This document shows positions 20,125-30,753 of a stretch of DNA of 64,000 nt, in pieces. Numbering within the stretch: position 1 is the first letter of the stretch; each line of letters starts with the position of its first letter. The stretch is from contig JABAZC010000071.1 in assembly GCA_018608625.1 (NCBI GenBank), forward strand, positions 79,615 through 143,614, written 5' to 3'. The position numbers and the translations under genes are program-made. The DNA is from Flavobacteriaceae bacterium. Its GTDB lineage: Bacteria; Bacteroidota; Bacteroidia; Flavobacteriales; Flavobacteriaceae. Below the pieces are notes generated by a model, which saw only the letters and a program-made list of their open reading frames with translations, had not been told where the DNA came from and searched no databases.

Positions 20125-21300
20125 ATGATCAACGATTTTTTAAAACACCAAGCACAAACTACTCCCCATCCATTAGGAATGGAAATCTCCTTTGCTGAAG
20201 GTTCTTATATTTATGATCAAAATAAAACTCCTTATTTAGATTTTATTGCCGGGGTATCAGCTTGTAGTTTAGGGCATCGACACCCGAAAGTGATAGACGC
20301 CATTAAAAAACAACTGGACTCTTACATGCATGTCATGGTTTACGGCGAATACATACAATCTCCTGCTGTTAAGCTTTCGAAGTTACTTGCTGATCATCTG
20401 CCGCAAAAACTTGAAAAAACATACTTAACAAATTCAGGAACTGAGGCTATTGATGGAGCCATGAAACTTGCACGGCGTTATACAGGACGCTCAGAGATTA
20501 TAGCTGCAAATAATGCCTATCACGGAAACACTATGGGAGCTTTGAGTATTATGGGATATGAAGAAAGAAAACAACCTTTTAGACCCCTGATCCCTGATGT
20601 ACGATTTATCGAATTTAATAACGCTAAAGATTTATCAAAAATCACCAGGAAAACAGCCGCTGTAATTTTAGAAACTATTCAAGGAGGTGCTGGTTTTATC
20701 CAGCCCCTAAACGGCTATTTGACAAAGGTTCAAAAAAGATGTAATGAAGTTGGTGCTTTATTCATACTAGATGAAATTCAGCCTGGAATTGGAAGAACCG
20801 GAAAACTGTTTGGGTTTGAAAACTACAACTGTATCCCAGATGTGGTTGTAACTGGAAAAGGACTTGGAGGTGGTATGCCTATTGGTGCATTTACAGCTTC
20901 GGAAGAAATGATGGACAGTCTATCTGACCATCCTAAACTAGGTCATATTACTACCTTTGGTGGACACCCTGTAATAGCAGCCGCTGCCCTAGCAACCCTA
21001 AAAGAAATTACACGCAGTACTTTAATTCCAGACACCCTTTACAAAGAAAAACTGATAAGAAAAAAACTACAACATCCCTCAATCAAAGAGATTAGAGGAA
21101 AAGGGTTGATGCTAGCGTTAATCGTTGAAAATCCAGAAATAGCAAACAAAATAGTCTTGGAAGCGAAAGAAAATGGCTTGATCTTATTTTGGCTGCTCTA
21201 CGAACCAAAAGCTATACGAATATCACCACCTCTTACAATCTCTAATGATGAACTCATGAAAGGCTGTGCTATTATTCTAAAGATTCTAAATTCAATCTGA
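20125..21300 (+). CDS. Class III aminotransferase (acetylornithine-aminotransferase-like, PLP-dependent)
   Basis: YLDFIAGVSACSLGHRHPKV, TNSGTEAIDGAMKLARRYTGRSEI, LDEIQPGIGRTGKLF, VTGKGLGGGMPIGAF, TTFGGHPV. Confidence 0.93.
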   Translation: MINDFLKHQAQTTPHPLGMEISFAEGSYIYDQNKTPYLDFIAGVSACSLGHRHPKVIDAIKKQLDSYMHVMVYGEYIQSPAVKLSKLLADHLPQKLEKTYLTNSGTEAIDGAMKLARRYTGRSEIIAANNAYHGNTMGALSIMGYEERKQPFRPLIPDVRFIEFNNAKDLSKITRKTAAVILETIQGGAGFIQPLNGYLTKVQKRCNEVGALFILDEIQPGIGRTGKLFGFENYNCIPDVVVTGKGLGGGMPIGAFTASEEMMDSLSDHPKLGHITTFGGHPVIAAAALATLKEITRSTLIPDTLYKEKLIRKKLQHPSIKEIRGKGLMLALIVENPEIANKIVLEAKENGLILFWLLYEPKAIRISPPLTISNDELMKGCAIILKILNSI

Positions 21301-21395
21301 AAAAATAATGTTAATTATTTTGTTGAAAACATTAAAACTCTCTAAGTGTTTGGAGTGCATATACTCTTAAATTTAATATTGTAAAAAAACCATTT

Positions 21396-22799
21396 ATGGA
21401 GTTCGATCAATCGGAAGAAAATCAAGAAGTTACAGTCTCAAAATTTGAGTCAATGTTAAAAACTAACAGCGTATTTTTCTTTGACTCTAATGAGTTTGAA
21501 AACATCATTCATCATTACCTAGAGAGTGGGAAAATTGCCCTAGCAAAAAAGGCGATAAAACTTGGACTGAGCCAGCACCCGTCTTCTTTAAATCTTAAAT
21601 TATTTCAAGTTGAGATATTGATTTTTGAGAATAAATTAAACGAAGCGGACAGGTTATTATCTCCCCTATTTGAAATCGAACCAAATAATGAAGAGCTTTA
21701 CATTCAAAAAGCAAATATTTACTCGAAAAAGGATCAACATGAAAAAGCGATAGAGGTTTTTAAAAGTGCTATTAAAATCTCTGATGATTGTGCTGACCTC
21801 TATTCATTAATTGGAATGGAATACTTGTTTTTAGATCAATTTCAAGATGCTAAAGTGAATTTTATAAAATGTATTGAGCTAGATGTGGAAGATTATTCTG
21901 CACTTTATAATATTATTTATTGCTTCGACTTTTTAGACGATACAGAGGGAGCTATTGAATACCTAAATAGCTACCTAGACAAAAATCCTTATTGTGAGGT
22001 TGCATGGCATCAACTGGGCAAACAATACACTGAGACCAAAGAACTAGTAAAAGCGGTTACCGCCTTTGATTTTGCTATTATTTCAGATGATACTTTTATT
22101 GGTGCTTATCTTGAGAAAGCAAAAGTCTTAGAAAAATTAAATCGACTTGAAGAAGCTATTGAAAACTATAAAATTACCATAGCCATCGAAAATTCAAACC
22201 CATATGCATTAGTTAAAATAGGGTATTGTTTTGAGCGACTTGGCAATGAAGAATTAGCACTTCAAAACTACTACCTTGCAGTTGAACAAGATCCTGCTTT
22301 GGATAATGGTTGGATGCGAATTACTAAGTTTTTCAATTCTAAAAAAGATTTTCTTAAGGCTTTATTTTACATAAATAAAGCGATTGATATTGACGCTGAA
22401 AATGCATCTTATTGGAAGTTGTATTCAACTATCAATGAACGGCTAAATAAATTAGAAGAAGCAGAGCGTGGCTATAAAAAAACATTAGAACTTGGTGATA
22501 GCAAATTAAATACCTGGTTATCAAGAGGAGATATTTTAATTAAGCTAGGAGAAGATGAAGCAGCAAAGTTTAATTTTGTTCAAGCGTTAGAATACCATCC
22601 AAAAAGCGAGGAATTAGAATTTCGTCTTTCTGGTGTGTGTTTTAAACTAAATAATATGGAAGCTGGGTATGCACATTTACTTACTGCTTTACATATTAAT
22701 TCAGAGCATGTGTTTATATTAGAGGAATTATTTCCAGAGGTTTACAACCGTAAAGCAGTCCTTCAATTAATTGAAAATTTCAAAAATACTTACAAGTAA
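21396..22799 (+). CDS. Tetratricopeptide repeat protein
   Basis: Multiple TPR units (EELYIQKANIYSKKDQHEKAIEVFKSAIKI; ADLYSLIGMEYLFLDQFQDAKVNFIKCIELD). Confidence 0.92.
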   Translation: MEFDQSEENQEVTVSKFESMLKTNSVFFFDSNEFENIIHHYLESGKIALAKKAIKLGLSQHPSSLNLKLFQVEILIFENKLNEADRLLSPLFEIEPNNEELYIQKANIYSKKDQHEKAIEVFKSAIKISDDCADLYSLIGMEYLFLDQFQDAKVNFIKCIELDVEDYSALYNIIYCFDFLDDTEGAIEYLNSYLDKNPYCEVAWHQLGKQYTETKELVKAVTAFDFAIISDDTFIGAYLEKAKVLEKLNRLEEAIENYKITIAIENSNPYALVKIGYCFERLGNEELALQNYYLAVEQDPALDNGWMRITKFFNSKKDFLKALFYINKAIDIDAENASYWKLYSTINERLNKLEEAERGYKKTLELGDSKLNTWLSRGDILIKLGEDEAAKFNFVQALEYHPKSEELEFRLSGVCFKLNNMEAGYAHLLTALHINSEHVFILEELFPEVYNRKAVLQLIENFKNTYK

Positions 22800-22867
22800 A
22801 ATTTCATATATTTACTGCAGGATCCTATAGTATAAAATTACTTTAGAACACACTTATTGCTCAAGAC

Positions 22868-23809
22868 ATGAAGAGATCTCTAACTGATTATCTTATTATT
22901 TCATTGAAAGGAATGGCTATGGGTGCTGCGGATGTAGTTCCCGGAGTTTCTGGTGGTACAATCGCTTTTATTTCTGGTATCTATGAAGAACTCATTGAAT
23001 CTTTGAACAACATTAATAGTTCAATTTTTAAAGAATTGAGATCTAAAGGAATAAAATACACTTGGAAAAAATTGAATGGCCCCTTTTTGCTTGCGCTTAT
23101 GTCTGGAGTATTAATTAGTATTTTCTCACTCGCCAAAGGAGTTGAGTGGCTACTTGAACATCACCCTATACTTTTGTGGGCATTCTTTTTTGGTTTGGTC
23201 GCAGCAAGTATCGTATATATAAGCAAGCAGATTAAAACCACTTTATGGGATATCGCAGGACTCAAAGTGGTTTTAGCAATTACTATAGGAGGTAGTATTG
23301 CCTACTTTATTACAATTCTAAATCCTATTGAATCCTCAGACTCCAATTTATTTCTATTTTTTGCTGGAGCATTAGCCATATGCGCAATGATATTACCAGG
23401 TATTTCAGGGGCTTTTATTTTGGTAATTATAGGGGCATACGGTCCCGTACTTGAAGCGATTTCAAATAGAGATATTAAAACAATTTTAATTATTGGAACT
23501 GGCTCAATCGTAGGACTTCTCTCTTTTTCAAAGCTTTTAAAATGGCTGTTTGAATCCTATAATCAGCTAACTTTAGCAGTACTTACTGGGTTTATGATCG
23601 GATCTTTAAATAAAATATGGCCATGGAAGGTAGTACTAACATATCGAATGAATTCTAAAGGAGTAGAAATTCCTTTAAATGAAGAAAGCATCTCTCCATT
23701 TAACTACGTTGGAGATGCTCAATTTCTACAGGCAATTGGCTTGATGTTATTCGGTTTTTTTATCATTCTATTTTTAGAAAAAATAGGCAAAAAAAATAAA
23801 CATAGTTGA
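22868..23809 (+). CDS. DUF368 membrane protein (polyprenyl-phosphate transporter family), copy 1
   Basis: KGMAMGAADVVPGVSGGTIAFISGIYEELI and MILPGISGAFILVIIGAY. Confidence 0.9.
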   Translation: MKRSLTDYLIISLKGMAMGAADVVPGVSGGTIAFISGIYEELIESLNNINSSIFKELRSKGIKYTWKKLNGPFLLALMSGVLISIFSLAKGVEWLLEHHPILLWAFFFGLVAASIVYISKQIKTTLWDIAGLKVVLAITIGGSIAYFITILNPIESSDSNLFLFFAGALAICAMILPGISGAFILVIIGAYGPVLEAISNRDIKTILIIGTGSIVGLLSFSKLLKWLFESYNQLTLAVLTGFMIGSLNKIWPWKVVLTYRMNSKGVEIPLNEESISPFNYVGDAQFLQAIGLMLFGFFIILFLEKIGKKNKHS

Positions 23810-24822
23810 TAGATAAATATCAAAAATCTAACTCATTTTCATTGATTCTAAAAGGAATCATCATGGGAACTGCGAACAAGGTTCCTGGTGTGTCCGGAGG
23901 AATTGTAGCTTTTGTAATGGGCTTTTATGAGACGTTTATATATTCCTTACAAAGGTTTAATTCAAAATCTGCAAACTTGTTTTTTCAGGGACGCTTCAAA
24001 AGTTTTTATCTGTATATAAATGGACGCTTTCTATCACTGCTTTTTCTAGGGATGATAATCAGCTACTTCAGCATCTCTAAACTATTAGATTACTTAATAG
24101 GTCGCTATGAGCTCTTTGTATGGAGTGTGTTCTTTGGAATGATCATCGGGTCTGTTATTTATATTTATAATGATTATCAGTCCTGGAATTTTAAAACCGC
24201 TATCACCGCTTTAATTGGCATAACAGTAGGAATTGGGATTAGTCTTTTAGATCCTGCAACACAAGACGACAATCTTTGGTTTGTGTTCTTTTGTGGTATT
24301 GTAAGCGTTACAGGGATGGCATTACCTGGCTTTTCTGGATCATTTATACTAATATTACTTGGCAATTATGTAATGCTACTTGTAGATTCTGTTAACACAC
24401 TTTTTGATACGTTTATATTCGTATTAACTGGTGACTTTGGTTTTATTTCGGACACTCAGCACATGCGATTATTAAAAGTCCTATTAGTATTTACATTTGG
24501 TTCCATCATTGGACTCATTAGTCTATCACATGTCCTGACTTATGTCCTTAAGCGCTATAAAAACATCACTTTGGCTCTGATTATGGGGTTTATTACAGGG
24601 TCTCTAGGAGTAGTTTGGCCATGGAAAAAAACTATTTATAAGCAAGATAATTTCGGAGAAATTCTTGTTGACGCTAATGGGTCACAGGTTATAGAAAACT
24701 ATCAACGTTATTTGCCAGAAATTAATTTTCATACTATCTCCCTTATACTTTTTATTATTCTTGGGGTTGGTATTATACTTGGTTTAGACTGGTATGGAAA
24801 AAAACGAAAAAAATACATATGA
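23806..24822 (+). CDS. DUF368 membrane protein (polyprenyl-phosphate transporter family), copy 2
   Basis: KGIIMGTANKVPGVSGGIVAFVMGFYETFI and MALPGFSGSFILILLGNY; start overlaps the stop of copy 1. Confidence 0.9.
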   Translation: MIDKYQKSNSFSLILKGIIMGTANKVPGVSGGIVAFVMGFYETFIYSLQRFNSKSANLFFQGRFKSFYLYINGRFLSLLFLGMIISYFSISKLLDYLIGRYELFVWSVFFGMIIGSVIYIYNDYQSWNFKTAITALIGITVGIGISLLDPATQDDNLWFVFFCGIVSVTGMALPGFSGSFILILLGNYVMLLVDSVNTLFDTFIFVLTGDFGFISDTQHMRLLKVLLVFTFGSIIGLISLSHVLTYVLKRYKNITLALIMGFITGSLGVVWPWKKTIYKQDNFGEILVDANGSQVIENYQRYLPEINFHTISLILFIILGVGIILGLDWYGKKRKKYI

Positions 24823-25550
24823 AAATTTTTGGACTGCTAGGAAAGAACATTGATTACTCTTTTTCAAGAGAGTATTTTAAAGAAAAGTTTGAGAATAACA
24901 AATTTGACTGTACTTACAAAAACTTCGATCTTGAAACGATTGATGCGTTTATTGAACTGAAAGAAAACTGTAAAGATTTCTCAGGATTCAATGTAACCAT
25001 CCCTTACAAAGAAGTCATCCTACCCTATTTGGATTTAATTGACGAAGAAGCGAATAAAATTGGTGCCGTAAACACTATTAAAATTAAAAAAAACCAATTA
25101 ATTGGATATAATACAGATCATTACGGGTTTAAAAAAAGTCTGGCTCCACATTTAAAACCACAGCATAAAACAGCTCTTATTCTTGGGACAGGAGGTGCAT
25201 CAAAAGCAGTTGCTTTTGCATTAAAAGAATTAGGAATCAAATTTGAATATGTGTCAAGAACAGAGTCACCAGAAATAAAATACACATACAACTCATTAAC
25301 TCCTATAGAAATTAAGGCTCATAAACTAATTATCAACTGCACCCCTTTAGGAACATTTCCAGAAATAGAAAGTTGTCCAGACATTCATTATGATGACATA
25401 GACGATCAACACTTACTCTTTGATTTAATTTATAACCCAGCCGAAACAATATTTTTAAAAAAAGGGAAATCAAGAGGGGCTAAAGTAATAAATGGTTTAG
25501 AAATGCTAAAAAATCAAGCTGAAAAATCATGGGAAATATGGAATTATTAA
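24819..25550 (+). CDS. aroE: Shikimate dehydrogenase
   Basis: FGLLGKNIDYSFSREYF, FSGFNVTIPYKE, GAVNTIKI, LILGTGGASKAV, NCTPLGTFP, NGLEMLKNQA. Confidence 0.94.
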   Translation: MKIFGLLGKNIDYSFSREYFKEKFENNKFDCTYKNFDLETIDAFIELKENCKDFSGFNVTIPYKEVILPYLDLIDEEANKIGAVNTIKIKKNQLIGYNTDHYGFKKSLAPHLKPQHKTALILGTGGASKAVAFALKELGIKFEYVSRTESPEIKYTYNSLTPIEIKAHKLIINCTPLGTFPEIESCPDIHYDDIDDQHLLFDLIYNPAETIFLKKGKSRGAKVINGLEMLKNQAEKSWEIWNY

Positions 25551-25575
25551 TAAATAAATTTATTTAAAATAATTA

Positions 25576-25621
25576 GATAATTTGTAGATTAATGGGATAA
25601 TTTGTAGATTAATGGGATAAT
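25576..25621. repeat. Tandem direct repeat: two 20-bp units plus a partial third
   Basis: gataatttgtagattaatgg at 25576-25595 and 25596-25615, followed by gataat. Confidence 0.95.
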
Positions 25622-25657
25622 GTTATATTTATCTAAAGTATTAAACACCCTAAAACA

Positions 25658-27679
25658 TTGAAAGATATGTCAGAGCATGATAACCTGCAAGATGCAGATG
25701 GAGATAACCTAAACGTCACTCCCCCAAAATCAGAAATTACAGAAGATGTGAATTCTCTAAGTGAAGTTGTAAATGAAATCGAAAATAAATCAACTGAAGA
25801 CGCCACAATAGAGACAATCACAGTACAATCTAAGGAAGATAACTCAGAAGAAATCAGCTCAGAAGAAGAAGAAGAAGAAGAAGATGATGATGAAGAGAGT
25901 TTAGATAAGGGGAATCAGAAAAAAACTGATAAAAGTGACGCCAAAATAGGGTCTGAAAAAATAGATTCTGAAGAAAGTTTTGAATCTTTATCTTTAGAAG
26001 ATTTGGTTAATAAATTTGAATCTCTTTTAGAAAATGAAAATTCTCAAAACGTTCGCAACAACATTAATAAGATTAAAAACAGTTTTAACGCTGCGTTCGC
26101 AATTTTAATTGCGGAAAAAAAAGATGCATTTTTAGCTGATGGCGGTAATGTTATTGATTTTAATTTTACAAGTCCACTTAAGAAAAGGTTTAATGATCTA
26201 TCAAAATCATTTAGAGAAAGACAACAATCATTTCAAAAAAACAGAGCCCAACAACTGAATCAAAATCTTGAGATTCGACTTCAAATAATCGAAGAAATAA
26301 AAGGACTGATAAATGTAGAAGGGGATATTAATTCTTCATACAATACTTTTAAAAGTTTACAAGAACGTTGGAGAAATACGGGGCAGATTCCATCAACTGA
26401 AAATAACAATACTTGGAATAATTATAGACACCATGTAGAGATATTTTATGGATTTCTGCATCTAAACAGAGATTTAAGAGATTTAGATTACAAACATAAT
26501 TTAGAACAAAAACAAAAAATAATTCAAAGCACTGAAGAGTTAGCAACTGAAACTGACTTAAACAGGGCTTTTAGAGAACTTCAGGCACTTCATAAAATTT
26601 GGAAAGAAGAATTAGGACCTGTAGCAAAAGAATTTAAAGATGAGCTTTGGGAACGGTTTAGTGCCGCTACCAAAGTGATTAATGATAAACGTCAAGATTA
26701 CTACGGACAGCTTGAAGAGACTTTTAATGATAATCTGGTTATAAAAAATGATATCATAGATAAAATTAAAGCAATCTCAGAAAAAACCAGTTTAGTTCAT
26801 AAAGAGTGGCAAGCTAATATAAAGGAGATTGAAGCCCTTAGAGATGCCTTTTTTAAAGCAGGTAAAGTACCCTCAAAGCAAAACGAAAAAACATGGACTG
26901 CGTTTAAAGATGCTGTAAGAATTTTTAATAAAAACAAAAACACTTACTATAAAACATTAAAGAAAGACCAGTCAGAAAACTACCGGAAAAAGTTAGAGCT
27001 AGTAGAAATCGCTGAACAAAACAAAGATAGTTTAGATTTAGAAACGACTTTAGCTTTAATGAAAGACATTCAGAATCGCTGGAAATCTATTGGTCACATT
27101 CCTAGAAAAGACAGTGATAAGTTATGGAAGCGATTTAGAGGTGCTTGTAATTTATTCTTTGACCGCTATCATGAACAAAAAAACAATGGTTCAGAAGAAG
27201 AGATTAAATCTTTTGAAGATAAGACAAGCCTTCTAGAGACTTTAAATTCTTTTATTCCAAGTGAAGATAAAGATACTAACCTGGATAGTCTAAACCAATT
27301 TTCAAGTCAGTGGAAAAAAATCGGAAATGTAACAAAAAGTAAACGTTTTATAGATGGCAAATTCTTTAAATCTTTAGATGGTTTCTATTCAAAAATAGGA
27401 CTGGACAAAGAGGCTTTAGAAAACTTAAAATATAGTCTGAAGCTTGAAACTATTTCTAAAGACCCTAGTTTATTTAATAATGAAGTGATTTTTATTAGAA
27501 AGAAAATAGACGAAATAAAAAGTGAAATAAACCAACTTGAAAATAATTTACAGTTCTTTTCAAATGTTGATGACGATAACCCTCTTGTAAAAGAAGTTCA
27601 TAAAAATATCAGTAAGCATAAAGAAGCTTTAAAAGTTTGGGAATTGAAATATTCAAAAATAAAAAAGCTTATAAATTAA
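25658..27679 (+). CDS. DUF349 domain-containing protein with acidic N-terminus
   Basis: Repeated ~70-aa helical units (LQERWRNTGQIPSTENNNTWNNYRHHVEIFYGFL; LMKDIQNRWKSIGHIPRKDSDKLWKRFRGACNLFFDRY). Acidic EEEEEEEDDDEE run. Confidence 0.9.
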   Translation: MKDMSEHDNLQDADGDNLNVTPPKSEITEDVNSLSEVVNEIENKSTEDATIETITVQSKEDNSEEISSEEEEEEEDDDEESLDKGNQKKTDKSDAKIGSEKIDSEESFESLSLEDLVNKFESLLENENSQNVRNNINKIKNSFNAAFAILIAEKKDAFLADGGNVIDFNFTSPLKKRFNDLSKSFRERQQSFQKNRAQQLNQNLEIRLQIIEEIKGLINVEGDINSSYNTFKSLQERWRNTGQIPSTENNNTWNNYRHHVEIFYGFLHLNRDLRDLDYKHNLEQKQKIIQSTEELATETDLNRAFRELQALHKIWKEELGPVAKEFKDELWERFSAATKVINDKRQDYYGQLEETFNDNLVIKNDIIDKIKAISEKTSLVHKEWQANIKEIEALRDAFFKAGKVPSKQNEKTWTAFKDAVRIFNKNKNTYYKTLKKDQSENYRKKLELVEIAEQNKDSLDLETTLALMKDIQNRWKSIGHIPRKDSDKLWKRFRGACNLFFDRYHEQKNNGSEEEIKSFEDKTSLLETLNSFIPSEDKDTNLDSLNQFSSQWKKIGNVTKSKRFIDGKFFKSLDGFYSKIGLDKEALENLKYSLKLETISKDPSLFNNEVIFIRKKIDEIKSEINQLENNLQFFSNVDDDNPLVKEVHKNISKHKEALKVWELKYSKIKKLIN

Positions 27680-27683
27680 CTAT

Positions 27684-28457
27684 TCATAACTTTTTAGCTT
27701 CATCCCAATAAACATCCATCTCGGCTAAGGTCATCTCAGAAAGTGATTTCTGAAGTCCCTTAGCCTTTTTTTCTAAGTATTGAAAACGTTTAATAAATTT
27801 CTTGTTCGTGCGTTCTAGTGCATTCTCTGGGTTAATATTTAGAAATCGAGCATAGTTTATTAATGAAAATAAAACATCTCCGAATTCGTCTTCTATGGCG
27901 TCTTGATTCTTATTTACAATTTCTTCTTTTAACTCTCCTATCTCTTCTTCTACTTTGCTCCAAACTTGGTCAGAATGTTCCCAGTCAAATCCGACTCCAG
28001 CTACCTTTTCTTGTATTCGACATGCTTTTACCAACGCAGGAAGGCTTTTCGGCACTCCTTGAAGCACGCTTAGCTTTCCTTCTTTAAGTTTTAAGTTCTC
28101 CCAATTCTGCTTGACTTCAGTTTCATCCTTAACTTTTACATCACTGTAAATATGTGGATGCCGATGAATTAATTTTTCACATATTCCATTAATCACATCT
28201 GAAATATCAAAATCATTAGTTTCACTACCGATTCTAGAATAAAATACGATGTGCAACAAAAGATCGCCTAACTCTTCTTTAACTTCATTTAAATCTGCAT
28301 CTAAAATAGCATCTCCCAATTCATACGTCTCTTCAATGGTTAAAGGACGAAGAGTTTCCATCGTTTGTTTTTGATCCCATGGACATTGTTCGCGAAGTTC
28401 ATCCATGATCGTTAATAAGCGATCAAATGCTTTTAATTGAGTTGGTCTATTGGTCAT
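27684..28457 (-). CDS. mazG: Nucleoside triphosphate pyrophosphohydrolase MazG
   Basis: LREQCPWDQKQTMETLRPLTIEETYELGDAI, EELGDLLLHIVFYS, EEIGELKEEI, EDEFGDVLFSLINYAR. Confidence 0.95.
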   Translation of the reverse strand: MTNRPTQLKAFDRLLTIMDELREQCPWDQKQTMETLRPLTIEETYELGDAILDADLNEVKEELGDLLLHIVFYSRIGSETNDFDISDVINGICEKLIHRHPHIYSDVKVKDETEVKQNWENLKLKEGKLSVLQGVPKSLPALVKACRIQEKVAGVGFDWEHSDQVWSKVEEEIGELKEEIVNKNQDAIEDEFGDVLFSLINYARFLNINPENALERTNKKFIKRFQYLEKKAKGLQKSLSEMTLAEMDVYWDEAKKL

Positions 28458-29412
28458 TAGTAGTAGTTATATTAATTGTTGATATGCGTGATTTACACTC
28501 ATCAAACTCTTTCAGGATTGTGCTTACAATATCAAAAACAGAGGCAATAGTATCAATCAATCCAGAGATTTGACCAATTTCTAGTTCTCCTTCTTCTAGG
28601 TCGCCTTCAAACATCCCACACTTGGCACGTGATTTCCCTAACAGATTTTTTAAATCCTCTTTGGAAGGAGTGGTTGTATATAGGTGATTAATGTCTTCAT
28701 AAAATTTATTTTTCAAAAGACGAACAGGTGCTAGTTCTTTCAGAGTTAGCTGTGTATCGCCTTCTTTGGCTAAAAGTACGGCTTTTTTAAAAGCTTTATG
28801 TGCAGAGGACTCCACACTTGCTACAAAGCGACTTCCGATTTGAACTCCGTCCGCTCCTAAAGCCATAGCTGCCATCATTCCATTTCCAGTTGCAATTCCC
28901 CCAGCAGCGATTAAAGGAATTTTTAGCTGGGCATGTATCATTGGAATCAGTGTCAATGTGGTTGTTTCATCACGGCCATTATGACCACCGGCTTCAAATC
29001 CTTCTGCAACAATTGCATCCACTCCTGCAGCTTCCGCTTTTAATGCAAATTTTAAACTACTCACAACGTGTACAACAGTAATTCCTCGTTCTTTTAACCA
29101 GGATGTCCAAGTGTTTGGATTGCCAGCTGATGTAAAAACTATTTTAACCCCTTCTTCAATAATAATTTGCATCAACTCCTCTATGTTTGGGTAAAACATT
29201 GGAACATTGACTCCGAAAGGCTTATCTGTAGCAATTTTACATTTACGAATATGAGTTCTTAGTACATCGGGGTACATCGATCCAGCTCCAATTAAGCCTA
29301 ATATACCCGCATTACTAGATGCAGAGGCTAATTTCCACCCGCTATTCCATACCATGCCTGCTTGAATAATTGGATAACGAATATTAAAAAGCTTTGTAAT
29401 GATGTTTTGCAT
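28447..29412 (-). CDS. FMN-dependent nitronate monooxygenase / enoyl-ACP reductase (FabK)-like oxidoreductase
   Basis: YPIIQAGMVWNSGWKLASASSNAGILGLIGAGSM, AEGFEAGGHNGRDETTTLTLIP, AAGGIATGNGMMAAMALGADGVQIGSRF. Confidence 0.88.
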   Translation of the reverse strand: MQNIITKLFNIRYPIIQAGMVWNSGWKLASASSNAGILGLIGAGSMYPDVLRTHIRKCKIATDKPFGVNVPMFYPNIEELMQIIIEEGVKIVFTSAGNPNTWTSWLKERGITVVHVVSSLKFALKAEAAGVDAIVAEGFEAGGHNGRDETTTLTLIPMIHAQLKIPLIAAGGIATGNGMMAAMALGADGVQIGSRFVASVESSAHKAFKKAVLLAKEGDTQLTLKELAPVRLLKNKFYEDINHLYTTTPSKEDLKNLLGKSRAKCGMFEGDLEEGELEIGQISGLIDTIASVFDIVSTILKEFDECKSRISTINITTTNDQ

Positions 29413-29454
29413 AACGTAAAAGACGTGTATTATTAAAAACTAGAGTCTATCAGT

Positions 29455-30645
29455 CTAAGAAATTACTCCAGAACCCACTAACTCATCTCCTAAATACCAA
29501 GCTACAAATTGGCCCTCAGTAATAGCTGACTGTGGCGAATCAAAAGCAACATATAATCCATCTGAAGTAGCATACAAGCATGCTGTTTCTAGTTTCTGTC
29601 GATAACGAATGCGGGCCGTCACTTTTAGAGAACCTCCTAAATCAATCGCTAAATCAGGCCGTACCCAATGGGCTTCTGATGCCTGAACTAAAAGTACAGA
29701 TTTATATAGTCCGGGGTGACTTTTCCCTTGACCCGTGTAAATAATATTATCAACAACATCTGTGTCTATCACAAAAAGAGGCTCTACAGTACCGCCAACG
29801 GCTAAGCCTTTACGCTGTCCTTTAGTGAAGTAATGTGCGCCTTGATGCGTACCAACTACAGTTCCATCTGAATGATCGTATTTAGTTTTCATAGCTCTAA
29901 AAGCTAATTCTTCTTGGAGAGATTTAAACGTAGGCTGACTCCTGGAATAGGATTCAAAACTCTCTGGAATTTCGATAATTTGTCCCTCTTTAGGCTGTAA
30001 CTGTTGTTGCAGAAAATCAGGCAATCTCACTTTTCCTATAAAACACAATCCCTGAGAATCCTTTTTATCTGCCGTTACTAAATCTTGTTTTGTAGCGATC
30101 GCCCTAACTTCTGGCTTGGTTAATTCTCCGATAGGAAACAATATTTTTGACAATTGTTCTTGGGATAATTGACACAAAAAATAAGATTGATCTTTATTAG
30201 AATCTTTCCCAGAAAGAAGTCGATATGCTGGAGAATCCGAAGCTGTTTTCGTGGTGTCTTTTCTACAGTAATGTCCTGTAGCAACAAAGTCTGCTCCAAG
30301 AGATAAGGCTATTTTAAGAAATATATCAAATTTAATTTCACGGTTGCATAGAATATCAGGGTTGGGGGTGCGTCCATTTTTATATTCCTTAAACATATAA
30401 TCGACAATCTTATCCTTGTATTCCACACTAAGGTCAACTGTTTGAAAAGGTATATTTAATTTTTCTGCTACCAACATCGCATCATTACTGTCATCTAACC
30501 AGGGGCAGTCATCAGAAATAGTTACAGAATCATCATGCCAGTTTTTCATAAACAAACCGATTACATTATAACCTTGTTTTTTTAACAAATAGGCCGCAAC
30601 ACTAGAATCTACACCTCCTGAAAGACCAACAACAACTGTTTTCAT
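29455..30645 (-). CDS. mnmA: tRNA-specific 2-thiouridylase MnmA
   Basis: [58 protein letters not shown]. Confidence 0.97.
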   Translation of the reverse strand: MKTVVVGLSGGVDSSVAAYLLKKQGYNVIGLFMKNWHDDSVTISDDCPWLDDSNDAMLVAEKLNIPFQTVDLSVEYKDKIVDYMFKEYKNGRTPNPDILCNREIKFDIFLKIALSLGADFVATGHYCRKDTTKTASDSPAYRLLSGKDSNKDQSYFLCQLSQEQLSKILFPIGELTKPEVRAIATKQDLVTADKKDSQGLCFIGKVRLPDFLQQQLQPKEGQIIEIPESFESYSRSQPTFKSLQEELAFRAMKTKYDHSDGTVVGTHQGAHYFTKGQRKGLAVGGTVEPLFVIDTDVVDNIIYTGQGKSHPGLYKSVLLVQASEAHWVRPDLAIDLGGSLKVTARIRYRQKLETACLYATSDGLYVAFDSPQSAITEGQFVAWYLGDELVGSGVIS

Positions 30646-30704
30646 ACCGCAAATTTACGAATTAATTTATTGTATGACTAGTTAACTACTCCTTGTATTA
30701 AAAC

Positions 30705-30733
30705 AAAAAAGCCACCCAGTTGGGTAGCTTTTT
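30705..30733 (-). terminator. Rho-independent terminator downstream of yidC
   Basis: Minus strand AAAAAGCtACCCA act TGGGTgGCTTTTTT-type stem with T-run. Confidence 0.8.
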
Positions 30734-30753
30734 AAAATATAGTAATGCGATGC

